This document shows, one piece after another, positions 27,501 through 39,400 of a stretch of DNA of 64,000 nt (position 1 is the first letter of the stretch; the number at the start of each line of letters is the position of its first letter). The position numbers and the translations under genes were made by a program. This DNA is from Hirundichthys speculiger (lineage: Eukaryota > Chordata > Actinopteri > Beloniformes > Exocoetidae): assembly GCA_018398805.1 (NCBI GenBank), contig JAGFBZ010000184.1, positions 358,073 to 422,072 on the forward strand, read 5' to 3'. The notes below the pieces were generated by a model that saw nothing but the letters and a program-made list of their open reading frames with translations, made no database searches and was not told where the DNA came from.

Positions 27501-28045
27501 ACTCAAAAGACAGCAGGGAGTTTAACAGCCCAAAAAAGTGCTCTTTAATTGTGTAGTCGGGGAAATTATTGTGTGAGACAGATCAAACAGAGGGTTAATA
27601 ACAGTACTTCACACTCAGACGCATACAGCTGAGTAGATTAGCCTGTGAGTGGTAATGAGTTTATAGTCAAGTGTTTTTATTAAGACACACAGACACACAC
27701 ACACACACGATTCCTAATTGGAACCGATGAAGTCTTTGAACTTAAGTAGGGAATGACTGTAATGCCTTATGCAGTGAATCCTGTTAAAAGCAATCTTAGA
27801 ATAATCTAGCATAAACCTATAGTAAAGCTTTGCTTGTGACATGATTGAGTGCAAACAATATACATTTGTATTATCTCATATTTCATATTGTCATCAGCTG
27901 GGCAATAGTGTACACTACATTGAAAATACAAATTATTGATAAATATAAAATATTTTGAGAGGTTTGTGTAACCTAATTCTATGCTTCTGTGTGAAGAAGT
28001 AGTGAACAAATTGGAAGTAAGTGAGTGTTTGTGTACCATTCTTAC
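24564..28045. other. Noncoding, probably spata17 intron 8
   Basis: Apart from an old SINE copy, nothing is recognised. The next spata17 exon should start with one base completing a codon begun by CT, but no match to the conserved C-terminal sequence was found here or further left. Confidence 0.45.
25540..25840 (-). mobile_element. Old, diverged copy of the same SINE family
   Basis: The order of recognisable blocks matches the copy at 1731-2093: ttacgcacaatttagaa, aacatgcatgcttttagactgtgggagg, then tgcaaactccacac. Many substitutions and gaps are present and no target duplication is visible. Ends are approximate. Confidence 0.6.
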
Positions 28046-28194
28046 AGTGTGACGCTGGGAAACCTCAGTGACTCGTGTTGCTGTTGCTGATTCGGTGTCT
28101 CCTCCAGGTGAGTGTAAGAGGTCTGCAGACACAGCATCGGGTCGGGACATTGCAGGTGCTGCTCCCACACTTCCCTTGGCTCACTAAGCACACC
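28046..28194 (-). CDS. spata17: spata17 coding exon 8 (last one found)
   Basis: The acceptor is agttattccag and the donor ACACT|GTAAGA. The 149-base exon is in phase 0 at entry and phase 2 at exit, encoding residues 259-307. It opens GVLSEPREVWEQ, which aligns without gaps to the mammalian GPFRDITEVLEQ, followed by LQCPDPMLCL against YRPLEPTLRV. The later part holds a glutamine-rich NQQQQHES where mammals have a charged ELRREEW segment. A longer open frame in another phase of the same strand hides it. The donor implies at least one further exon to the left, which I could not locate. Confidence 0.78.
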
Positions 28195-29514
28195 CTGGAA
28201 TAACTACTGACACACGCAGAGCCAGAATGACAAAAGAAGAAAAAAGGATGACTGCATCTTTCTGTTGCGGCTTTCCATCCTTTCTTTGCCTGATCATTCT
28301 CCAGATACTAACAGTCCATGTCAGCTATCATTCAGTGAGTCAGAAGCCGAGACAAATTCAAAGAGGAGTGACTGCAGAGAGTAAGGGGAGTTATGTCAGC
28401 AAACAAGAAGTAAATACAAACATGTCACAGTAAAATTGGGAGAAAAAGGGGAGAGAAGCGTCAAAGCCTAGTAAAAGAAGTAAAGAAACACAAAATAATT
28501 ACAGAGCAACACATTGCAACATTGTAGAAAAATGATAAATATGACAAAAGTATCTTGACAATTAACCCCTACAAAATTGCAAAATAAAGGAATAATTTAA
28601 TTTAGGCTTTGTACATATCAAAAGTTCTTATAACAGGCACAATCAACTGTTGTTTCTTTTTATCTGTTATTTGTTTCTTAAAATCATGCAAACATAAAAA
28701 ATAATTTGCTTGAATCATTTCTTTTAAAGCTTAGCATTTTAATGTATTAAATATACTCTTGATGAAATCGTTAAACTTCACTCAGAGTATATTTAATACA
28801 TTAAAATGTATTAATGTATTAAATATACTCTTGATGAAATCGTTAAACTTCACTCAGATTTTTGGAACCAAATCTCCAAAGCAAATCAGCAAATGTGAAC
28901 AGCTGTTTCGTCATTTTTGTCTTTATACATCCTCTTGACATTGTGAGTTTTTCCCTGGAGTGATGTGTTTCTTATGTCAACTAATATTTCAGTTGGCATA
29001 TTTCAGTTGTTTGCAAAAACAAGTGTTTTCAGAAAAATTGTTTGTGCCTCTCTCACTGTCTAACCTCATTTCTTTCTTATGTCCCCTTAAGACTTCTTCT
29101 TGCTTGTCATACTATAAATATTTGCCACCAAAAACCACTAAGAATCAATCTCAAGCAATAAAGCAATATTTAAGTATCTGTGGCTGCTCCTTTTAAAATG
29201 CTTGCACTACTGATGTTTAAGTATTCTGTCTTTTAAGAGAGTTATATGTAAACTTTGCGCACTGCAGATTAAGTTAAATACTTTTGCTTTGTTTAAGGTG
29301 ACCTTCAGCTGTTGTTTGGTTTAAAAACAGAAAAGGACAGAGCATGAGGGGGAGCGATAGAGGAAGGGACGGGGATCCCGTCCTTGCTCCTATCACCACA
29401 GGATCAGTGGCCTGGCCTGACCACTTCCACAGCCAGCACCTCAACCTTATCCATCACAACTAGATAGTAATCACACCAGGGTTGGAGGGACTGTGAGGTA
29501 TAGGGGTGAAAGGA

Positions 29515-29545
<31 letters not shown>

Positions 29546-32500
29546 GAAAGAAAGAAAGAAAGAAAAGAAAGAAAGAAAGAAACTTAGCTTAACTTACTTA
29601 AAGACACACTCAAATAGAACAAAGAAAAAGAGACAAATCCCTATAATTATGTATGTGTGGAATATCTTCTTGTTAGCACCAGAGACTTTCCTGACACTAC
29701 TAATGGCCTCAATCACACTACAGCCAGCTGGAGTGTGTGTATACAAGTGTGTTCAGTGCAGCTAATAAAATGAGATAAATCCACGCCTCATTTCTGCTCA
29801 CTTATGTTTTACATTACTAGAAACTAATAATATGCAAAGCACTTTGCCATAAAGCGCTACAGAGCGTAAATAACACGAATGGTGAAATGACTACATCGAA
29901 TCTTCAACATACACACACTTTCACCCATAACCCATACAAACTTGTAAATGGCCACAATATCTAATCACAGAATTATAGCTACATTCTGTTTGTGATTTTT
30001 AAGAATTTACATATTTATTATTCAGACCTCTAAACAAAGAATTCTGAAACTTAACCATTATAACAAGTTACATTATAAAAACAACAACAGATTAATTGTG
30101 ACGCTGTGCTAATTAATTTGCCTGCAGTGTAAAAGAAATAGAGATGAGCCACCTTTATTCTGGCGGAATATCGCAGGTATTTAGGTTTTTAGGATTTTTT
30201 TTTTTTGTCCCAGTCCCTGATCTGCTGCATCTCCACCATGGGAACCAGGGACTCAAGAAAGTAGCAAGCAAACATTTTCACCACCCAAAATGAGCTGGTT
30301 CAGGGGGCAGCAATTTTGATAGATTACAATTAAGTTACAATTTACTTAGATGATTCAAATTTGGTTGTATTACTTTAAAATGTGAGTATATAATTCTTGC
30401 TTACTATCAAATATAAGTTTATGATACTTAAATTTGCCAGTAATGTAATTATTTACTTATTGCATATCATACTAGCTTTAATTAATCAAGTTTTAACCCT
30501 GATCACTTGAGCTCATTGATTTATCCTTTAACAATGCATTACTGGAAAGAGAAACACCGTCATTAGCCCGCCAACCACGTCAATGCCGATACTCAGTTGT
30601 TGCTGTTGTCCCGTGGGTAAAGCGAAAATGTAACAAGTTGTTAAGAAGTGGGGACGTGTGGTTTATCAGTTGGTCTAATAATTTGGATTTACAGAGTTTG
30701 GTACCGTCTCTCGTTGAACGCCGGATCATTTACCGCGATATACACCAGAGAAAGAGAGAGGAGGCTGACGCCGGGAAGACTGCCGTCATTACCGCAGTCT
30801 ACTGGGATACTGCTGACGCCAAGTCGGACATCGGCGACCGCAGGATTTGGACCCCACTGTTTACCGTGCTCCCACTGAAGTAAGAGCAGGAAAACGCCGG
30901 GACGTCCTTCCCACAACGTACTTCAGCTGTTGAGTGCTGTTAAGCTAACATTAGTGACCATATAGGGTTTTCAGAGGCCATTGATTGTACTCGCCTAACA
31001 TTATCACCGCTGTTCTACTTGTGATTTTTCGGACAGTAATTACATAAGTTAATTTGAGAACTTGATGAGAAGAAGCTTTTTTTTTTCAACAGATAGACAT
31101 CTCCATCGATTTCATTTCTTTCTCCACTGTAAGGACCGTTAGTGGGCAGTAGAAGTCAAAGTAAGTTTTACTGGTTGTTTTTTTTTTTTTGTCTGGTGCA
31201 GGTAGCATATAAACGATTACCATAGTAAATGTTCAGCTTTGCTCCTAACCACTACATAGTTAATTAGACTATCAGAAGACAACATTAGTTGAATATACTG
31301 TATTATATTGTTTTACCAAGGACAATTTATGTTTGACAATTTGACTTTGAACTTGTAGATGGTTTGCACTTTGTTGTCTCAGGTTTACTGCGAATTCAAC
31401 AGAGTGATTGAAAAAAACTCTCAGAGACAACTTTTTTGATGCACTGGACCGCCCTCGGTAGTATTGTGCCTAAAGTAGTTCTTAAATTTTTTGAAAGCAG
31501 TGTACTCATAATGTGTAGATCCAGCTATGGCAGCTGTTGAAAAGCCACATTTAGGCCAATATTGTTCTTTTCTTCATAACTATTGCTGTGAATTCTAATG
31601 TAGGATGCTTTTTATTATAAATAGTGAAAGGTACTTTTTTGATGGGCAACATAGAATTATCTACGAATATCTTTATTCATCTGTTAGGATGTGACCAACA
31701 AGGATGGGCACTGCCAAACTCAACTGGGAATCCTCTGTGTTGATGAAGAAAATCCTCAGCTCAACCCGTCCAGTGTGGCAATCGTCTTGGAGGGCAATGT
31801 GGTGATGGATAAACCAGCCGACCTGCCTCAGGCTTTCTGTGTCCTGTTCAGACTTTTTTATGCTCTACACCTGCAGTACCCAAAGTGCATGAAACACACA
31901 TTTCAACTTTGTGCAGCAGGTAATGTTCAACCTGGGTATGGCAGAGCTGGTACCCAAAATACAGACTTTGAAAAATCAGCTTGCAGTGTAAAACAGGGTT
32001 CTGAAAAGTTAGCTACTGCTCCATATTGTACGTATTTTTGCCTTTAATGTTGCATGTTTATGCTGTTTTTACCCTTTAAGTTAGTTGACAGTAGCATCAG
32101 AAGAGGACCCAACTTTGTTCAAGGTATTCATGTTAGTAATGTCCCTAAGCCAAAGAACCAATAAGTGCACACGTTGTCAGCCTTCTACTGATAAATGTGA
32201 CTTTTATCATCTAGGATATTGCATTTCTGTCGTTCCAAAAAAACAGCTCCATTTACGTTGGCAAAAAAAAACCAAACAGTAAACAAAAAAAATTACTCAG
32301 AAGATACATTTACAAAGGACAAACACAGAGATCAATGAGGAAACAAAATAACGAGAGAAAATTTCATTTACAAAGATATCAATATTCTGAGACAATAATC
32401 ACACAATGTTAAGAAACAAATCTAGATTTCATGATTAATATTTTATCTGGTAACATTGTTAAGCAGACACGAGTTCATCCTCTGGAATGTTTGTTCTAAT

Positions 32501-35500
32501 TGTGAGATTTTGACTGTTAACATTTTACAGGATAAGTGCACTTTGCATCAGTAGCTCAGTTCACCTAAAGTTTTATGTTTCTCAGTAAAATTTGTGGCAA
32601 ATTTTTAGCCTCCATTGTATATAGAGTTTTATATGGCATTGACTTGCACCAAGTTTCAATAAAAGAAATCATACATGTTTGGGCTTTTTTCTTTGTTCTC
32701 CATATTTTGTAGTTGACATATAAAAAAAAAATATGTACTGGTATATGAAATGTATCCACCTAAAGTGCTAAGTACAATTAATTGGGCTCATCAGTTGATA
32801 ATTCTGAAGATTTTAAGTTGAATCAGCTTAGTTTATTGTACCTCAAATAACAATTCCAGAACTTCACACATTTAGGTTTAATTCACTTAAGTTTTTATTA
32901 TACATTACTTAACTCTTTCAAGGCAACCACTTTTCTCTTTTTTATAAGGAGATTCAACTTATTCAGGCTTACAGTCCACATCAAAATCATTCTGCTTTGA
33001 ATCATTTAGTGAAGTTGTCACTGACAGATATCTGTAGTGTCTCTTCAGAGATGTCTTTCTTCAGCAAGAATTTTTAAAATATTGCTTTCATGAAGAACCC
33101 TACTTTGTGGGGGATTCAAAAGTCCAGAATTTAGTATAACATTTTAATTAAATATTCTGTTTCATCACCTGCTGGGCATTCATCGTCGCATGCTGTTTTT
33201 TGCTGGTAATGGGAGGCAGTATAGGTCTGGAGCTGTGAGCTGTAGCGATCCATGGAGATTCAAGAGTCTTTAAGAATCTAGGCGTTGGTGGAACAGGAAT
33301 GCCCAAGGGAGAAGCCCCACTCTGTGGGGCCAGTCTGGTGGAGGCATGATACTTGACCTCCCTCAAAAGTAGCTCCATTTCATGAGGGGCTGGCCTGAAA
33401 GGAGAGTTGAAGACACCTGGGGACTGAGGAAACAAAAAGAAAGATATGAGCATTAAAGATAAAGTAAGAGAATGACAGAGACAGAAATTGTTGTTACAAA
33501 ATGTGTAGTAGTCTGAAAGATGTACCACAGTTAAATCTTTATTCAGCCAGGAAAATAAAATTACTGCAAGTTAAACCCAGCACTTATTACACAATTGTAC
33601 ACAATTTTCACACAACCATACCCTTCTTTTTTCTTTAGAATATCCAAAAGTAGATTTGAAGGATTGGCCTTCTGCTATCAGGCACCTTTACAATGGAACC
33701 AGCAACTAAATTGGCTTAAGGAAGGGTGACACCACCTCCACCTTTAAAACTAAAATTAGAAAAATTCTGTTTAGTAAAGCCCATAGTTTGACTAAACAGT
33801 TGTGTGTTAGGGCCAATAGTCATACTAAAGGTGTAGGAATGGCTGAAGCAAAGACTAGAGCAGGCTGGTCTTAAACATAGCTTGTCATAGCTATGCTGTT
33901 ATAGGCCTATGCTGCAGGGGGACTTCCTCTTACCTCTCCTCCTTTTCCTCTTCTTTCAGTTCAATCCATAGTTCATTAGAAGCACCTAATATAGGTAATT
34001 TATGCGCCATTGTTCTTTAGTTTTTTTTACTTCTGTTCTGCGCCCCCACTTTTTTTTGTGCATCTTTGCAGATTAGAGCTTCCAGAGCTACATACTAACC
34101 TGCAGTTCCACCCACTCACCATCCTAGTGTTTACCTCCACCTGTCTATACTGATGTCTGTAGGATATCAACTAACATGCTGAGCTGTACTCTGACCCTCT
34201 GACCATCTCAGTGTTTGTTGCCTACATCTGTTTATATAGTTATCTCTGCAGTGCATCAACTAACAGTATATCAGTCATAATATAAGCACATAGAATTCCT
34301 AGTTTCCCAGCTAATGGATAATTATGACTAATATATTTTGTCCCATATAATACTGACAATATATTTGAGCCTCTCCTCACTTTGCCCTTCATCCTCACTG
34401 TCTTATCTCCCTCCTCTTCCTTTACCCAAATGACCTTCGGCAGGAAGGTCCCCCTTATGAAACTGTAGGTCCTGCCTACGGTTTCTTCCCTCTTGAAAGG
34501 AAGTTTTTTCTTGCCATTGTTTCTTTACTTAATATTTAATATTACTGATATGTAATAATATTTTCTCAGAGTCAAGCTCTGGGTCTCTGAAAAGTGCCTA
34601 GAGACAATTTATATTAAGTTAATATTAAGTATTAATAAAGTTAAATTAAAGTGAATTGAATTAAAGTTTGGTTAATCTGAATTCAGGTTCATAAGGGCAG
34701 TAGAGCTTGGCAGAGAGGCCCAGACCTCTTTCCAGAGTCAGTACCTCCAGCTCTCCCAGGAGGACATCAAGGTGTTCCCAGGCCAGCATGTCCTGGGTCT
34801 GCCTTGAGGTCCTCTGGACATCACTGAAACACCTCCCATGGGGGGCGTCCAGGAGTCATCTTAACCAGGCACCTGCAACACCTCAAGTGGCTCCTCTCTA
34901 TGTGGAGGAGCAGTGACTCCACTTGAAGTCTCTCCTGGATGACTGAACCCCATCTCTAAGTAAGAGTCCAGCCACCCTGCAGAAGAAACCTATTTTAGCC
35001 ACTTGTATTTGTGATCTCATTCTTTCGGTCACACAATTTGTGACTATGAGTAAGGGAAAGAACATAGATTTAATGAAAAACAGGGAACCTTGACCTTTTT
35101 TGGGTCAGCTCTGTCTTCACCACAACAGACCAGTAGAGTCTGCACCACTGCAAAATCCACACTGATCCACCTGTCAATCACCTGCTCTATTCTTCCCCCC
35201 AAGGGTTGTGAACAAGACCCCAAGATACAGTAAACCCTCACAGTTCGCTGTCTCAGTACATCTCGGAGATTTACAAAATATTCATAGAAAAAAAAATTGA
35301 AAAAAAAAACCATTGAAAAAAATTCAAATGAAGCGTGCGAGGCTAAAGCGAAACACATTACATCAAGAACGAGTCTCAGGAAGCAACAAGGGCCTACATA
35401 GGATGCCCCATGGACAAATATCGAGGCCTGTGATTGGCTGCAACTGTGTGCCATTACTGTGCCATCGGTTGTCTGTACGCTGATTGGCTGACATGCATCC

Positions 35501-36399
35501 CCGCATCTCACATCTCTTGCTCTTGTGAGACAAAGCCAAATTTAACGCTGATACACTTGGTGTTTCCGTTCGTTAGTTCCGAATATCGCTTGCTTATTTC
35601 AGTGATTTAGTGCCGTTTCAAAGTTAACTCTTTCATTGGCAGTCCAAGTGTATCAGCGTCATTGCTGTGCATCTATAGACGTCAATTGGGTCTAACATGT
35701 GTCACTGGGGTTGCTAGGCAGTGTCAAAATGAATATAGAGTTTTGAACAGAGAATTGCGAGTAAGAGAAAAGAAGGCGCAGCACATTCCACAGCTGATTA
35801 CGGAGGAATGGAACGAGGTAGAATCACACTTTTTTTTTTTCAAAAAGTGGAACTTCTCGATAAGTTGAGAGGGTACTCCACATCATGGTTTTCACCATTC
35901 GTGGGGGGGGCCCCAGCCTCCATTACCGCAAAGTGTAAGGATTTACTGTACTTAAATTCCTGCACTTGAGGCAGCACCTCATTTAAACCAGTGAGGGTAT
36001 TCCACCCTTTTCTATCTAAGAACCATGGTCTCATATTTGGAGGTGCTGATTCTCATTGCTGCTGCCTCACACTTGGAGCAACCTGCTCCAATGAGAGCTG
36101 AGAATCCCACTAGGACCACATTATCTGCAAAAAGCAGAGATAAAATCCCAACTACACCAACCAGAAACCCTCCACCAGCTGGCTGCACCTAGAAGTTCTG
36201 TCTATAAACGTTATGAACAGAATCTATGAAAAAGGACAGCCCTGGCAGAGTCCAACTTACTCCCAGTGAATATGGACTAAACTCTTTGGTCCATACAAGT
36301 GCAGCAGTTCACTTTCAAATGGAATGGACATTTGATTTTTGAGCTTTTCTTTTTCAAGTATTCTTATTTTTAATGTTTGCTTTCAGTACATTTTTTTAA

Positions 36400-36451
<52 letters not shown>

Positions 36452-39400
36452 TTCAGTTTCAGACTTGTTTTGATGACTGAAAATACCTTTACCCTTTGTG
36501 TGTGCCCCTCTATTATACAAATCAGTTGATATGAAGACATTTCAGAAAATTCCATTGAATATTAACTTGTAAAATAGAAACTGTGATCACAGGTGCAAGT
36601 AGGAAGACCTAAAGTGTACTCCATCATGAAGTAAACTTAAAAAGATTCTTATGTTTACTTTGGTTTTTGATGTTTATACCACTAAGAAGATATTTCAGTT
36701 TTTTGTGTTTTTTGTGTTCTCATCAAATTTATTTTTGATCGTATGCATCCATTTTTAGGGCAGCATGGTGGCTTAGTGGTTAGCACTGTTGACATGCATG
36801 TTAGGTTAATTGATAATTCTAAATTGCCCGTAGGAGTGAATGTGAGTGTGAATGGTTGTGTGTCTGTATGTGTGACCCTGTGATGGACTGGCGACCTGTC
36901 CAGGGTGTACCCCTGCCTTTCGCCCGTAGATGGCTGGAATAGGCTCCAGCAGATCCCCGTGACCCTTCAAGGATAAAACGGGTATAGAAAATGGATGGAT
37001 GGATGGCATCCATTTTTGCATTTCGAGCCTGCAACGCATTCTCAGCTTATACCACTTTGTAATGAAGCCATCCATCCTTACAACACTTAAAGGCATTCTA
37101 GCATTGGAAATACCAAATGCCAGAACACATAAAAAACATATAAAGGCGTGCAACAATACAGGGATTCATGGTTATATTTTTTTCCTTTCAAAATTCTCTA
37201 TATATTCTATATGGAAGCAGGTCAGGACTCTAGGCAAGCTAGTGCAGTACCCATAACTTCTTTTCCCTTAGTCACGTCTTTTTGATATATTTAGAATGTG
37301 GTTTTGCCTTGTCTTGTTAAAAATGCATGGAGGATCCTGGATAAGATGTGGTCTTGACAGCAGCATATGTTGCTCTAAAATCTCAGTGTAGTTGTCTGCT
37401 TTAATGCTGCCATCAAAGAGGTGTAAATGACCTTGGCCAAGGAAACTGATACAACTCCATACCATCACAGACTCTAGCTTTTGGACTTGTTACAGATAAC
37501 AGTGTGATTGGTCCTTTCAGTCTTTGATCTGGAACACACAGCACTTGAGAAAAAAAGATCCAGAATACTAATTTGTCTTTTTACAATACACATTTCCACT
37601 GTGTGACAGTATTCAGGTGATTCTGGGCCCAGAGATGTGTGAAGCTCCGTATTTTAGGGACAGACAAAGGTTTCCTAAAGTAATATATTGCCTATGTGAT
37701 TATATCAGCTGTTGATGATGTTCATGATGTGGTGCATCATGAACCGCATGAGGCATGGCCTGACCATGGATGTCCAGCTTAGGCTTGCACCCTTGTTAGG
37801 CTCATACCTTTGGCCTTTATGAGATAGTATGCACTGTAGATGGAGAAATAGACATACCCCTTCAAATACAGTTGTTTTTTTTTTTTTTTTTTTTTTTTTG
37901 AGGAACATCTTTTTACATATTGCAATGATTTTCTCACACATTTGTTAAAAAATAACAATTTTGCTCCTCTCAAAGAGTTGTATACTGTACATACATATAT
38001 AGTATGTATACTGCTTTTGTACAAAAAAAATGTGTTGCATGCCTGGAATGCAAAAATAGATGCTTATTAATGACGTTTATGAGATCCATTCATCCATTAT
38101 CTATACCCGCTTAATCCTATGCAGGGTCACAGGGATCTGCTGGAGCCTATCCAAGCTCACTTCGGGTGAAAGGCAGGGGTACACCCTGGAAAGGTCACAT
38201 TTATGAGATAAAAAACATCAACAACAACAAAAAAAACATAGAATACATTGGATTCACACTGTGTACGAAGAAGTAAGTCAAAGTAAATGGAATATTTTTT
38301 CCCCCCCCATTTCTTGTTCTTTCTTTTTTTTGTTACATTTTCCATGTTGTAACCCAGCAACGAGTGGGTCTAAAGCTGATGTTCTGATAGTGCCCATTGC
38401 AAGCCCAGACAAATGGAGGGGGTGGGGGGGGGGGGGGGTCAGGGCATCATTTGACATAAAACCTATGCCAAATCAATATGTAGAGCACAAACCAGGTTTC
38501 TGTACCAGACTGGTCAGAGCCCAGGTTAACAATGATTACCAGTGGCAATGTTAACAGACAGGATGTCAGCAGAAACAACACTATAAAACAGAGAGAGGGA
38601 GGCATGTCAGGAGATATTCAGAGATGAGGAAAGGCAGCAGTTTAAGGTTGAAAGCAGGAACTTTAAATGTTGAGACAATGGACTGCACTTATATGCCGCT
38701 TTATCCACACCAAGGTGCTCTCAAAGCGGTTTACATTAGCCTCTCATTCACCCATTCACACACACATTCACACACCAGTTGAAGCAGCTGCCACGCAAGG
38801 TGCTGCTGACCCACTGGAGGCAAGTTAGAGTTCAGTGTCTTGCCCAAGGACACTTTGGCATGTGGACAGTTGGAACCGGGATTGAACCACCAACCTTCCA
38901 GTGACTGGACGACCAGCTCTACCAACTGAGCTACAGCCACCCCAATGACAGGAAAGGGTAGAGAGCTAGCTGGTACGATACAAAGAAGGAAATATACTGT
39001 GTGTCCAGGAAAAGTAGAAAGGCAGCAAAGCAAGTAGCATTGGAGGAGAACACAAAGCTTTTTGTCATAGCGTAAAAATTGTGGATGGGATGATTCTGTG
39101 GGAATGGTGTTTAAAGGTGGAGGTAAAGAGTGACAGACAGGGTAATGAGAATGAAGACAGAAATTAGAGGGATGATAACAAACATTGTTAGTGCTTATAC
39201 TCCACAGGTTTGTTGTGAACAATGTGGGATATGAGAAGAAAAAGAGAACTTTTGGAGTGCGTTAGATGAAGTCACAGAGAGCATTCCCAGGGATTGGAGA
39301 GCGGTGGTTGGAGGACACGGGAGCGCCACAGAAAACTAATTTCTCTCCACGCTCTACACCTCAGACTTCCAGCACATGTCAGAAACCTGTTATCTAATCA

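Larger units (their letters stand above)
28195..30539. other. spata17: spata17 intron 7, left part
   Basis: Contains the duplicated cluster at 28.74-28.86 kb and the (GAAA)n tract; otherwise AT-rich sequence with no supported feature. Confidence 0.7.

Noticed and set aside
28047..28105. Plus-strand segment with good acceptor (cattcttacag) and donor (CTCCAG|GTGAGT)
   Set aside because: All three frames contain stops and it is antisense to spata17 exon 8; chance splice-like sites or at most a noncoding exon.
27806..28168. 120-codon minus-strand frame overlapping exon 8
   Set aside because: The neighbouring frame, not this one, aligns with SPATA17 and has matching splice phases; this is a shadow.
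29493..29765. 90-codon Lys/Glu/Arg-rich frame
   Set aside because: Translation of a GAAA microsatellite.
35044..35511. 155-codon minus-strand frame
   Set aside because: It runs across the border between a LINE remnant and the DNA transposon inserted in it; not a gene.
38881..38942. tRNA-like sequence with A and B boxes
   Set aside because: It is the head of a SINE, continuing into a SINE body and flanked by a target duplication, not a functional tRNA gene.
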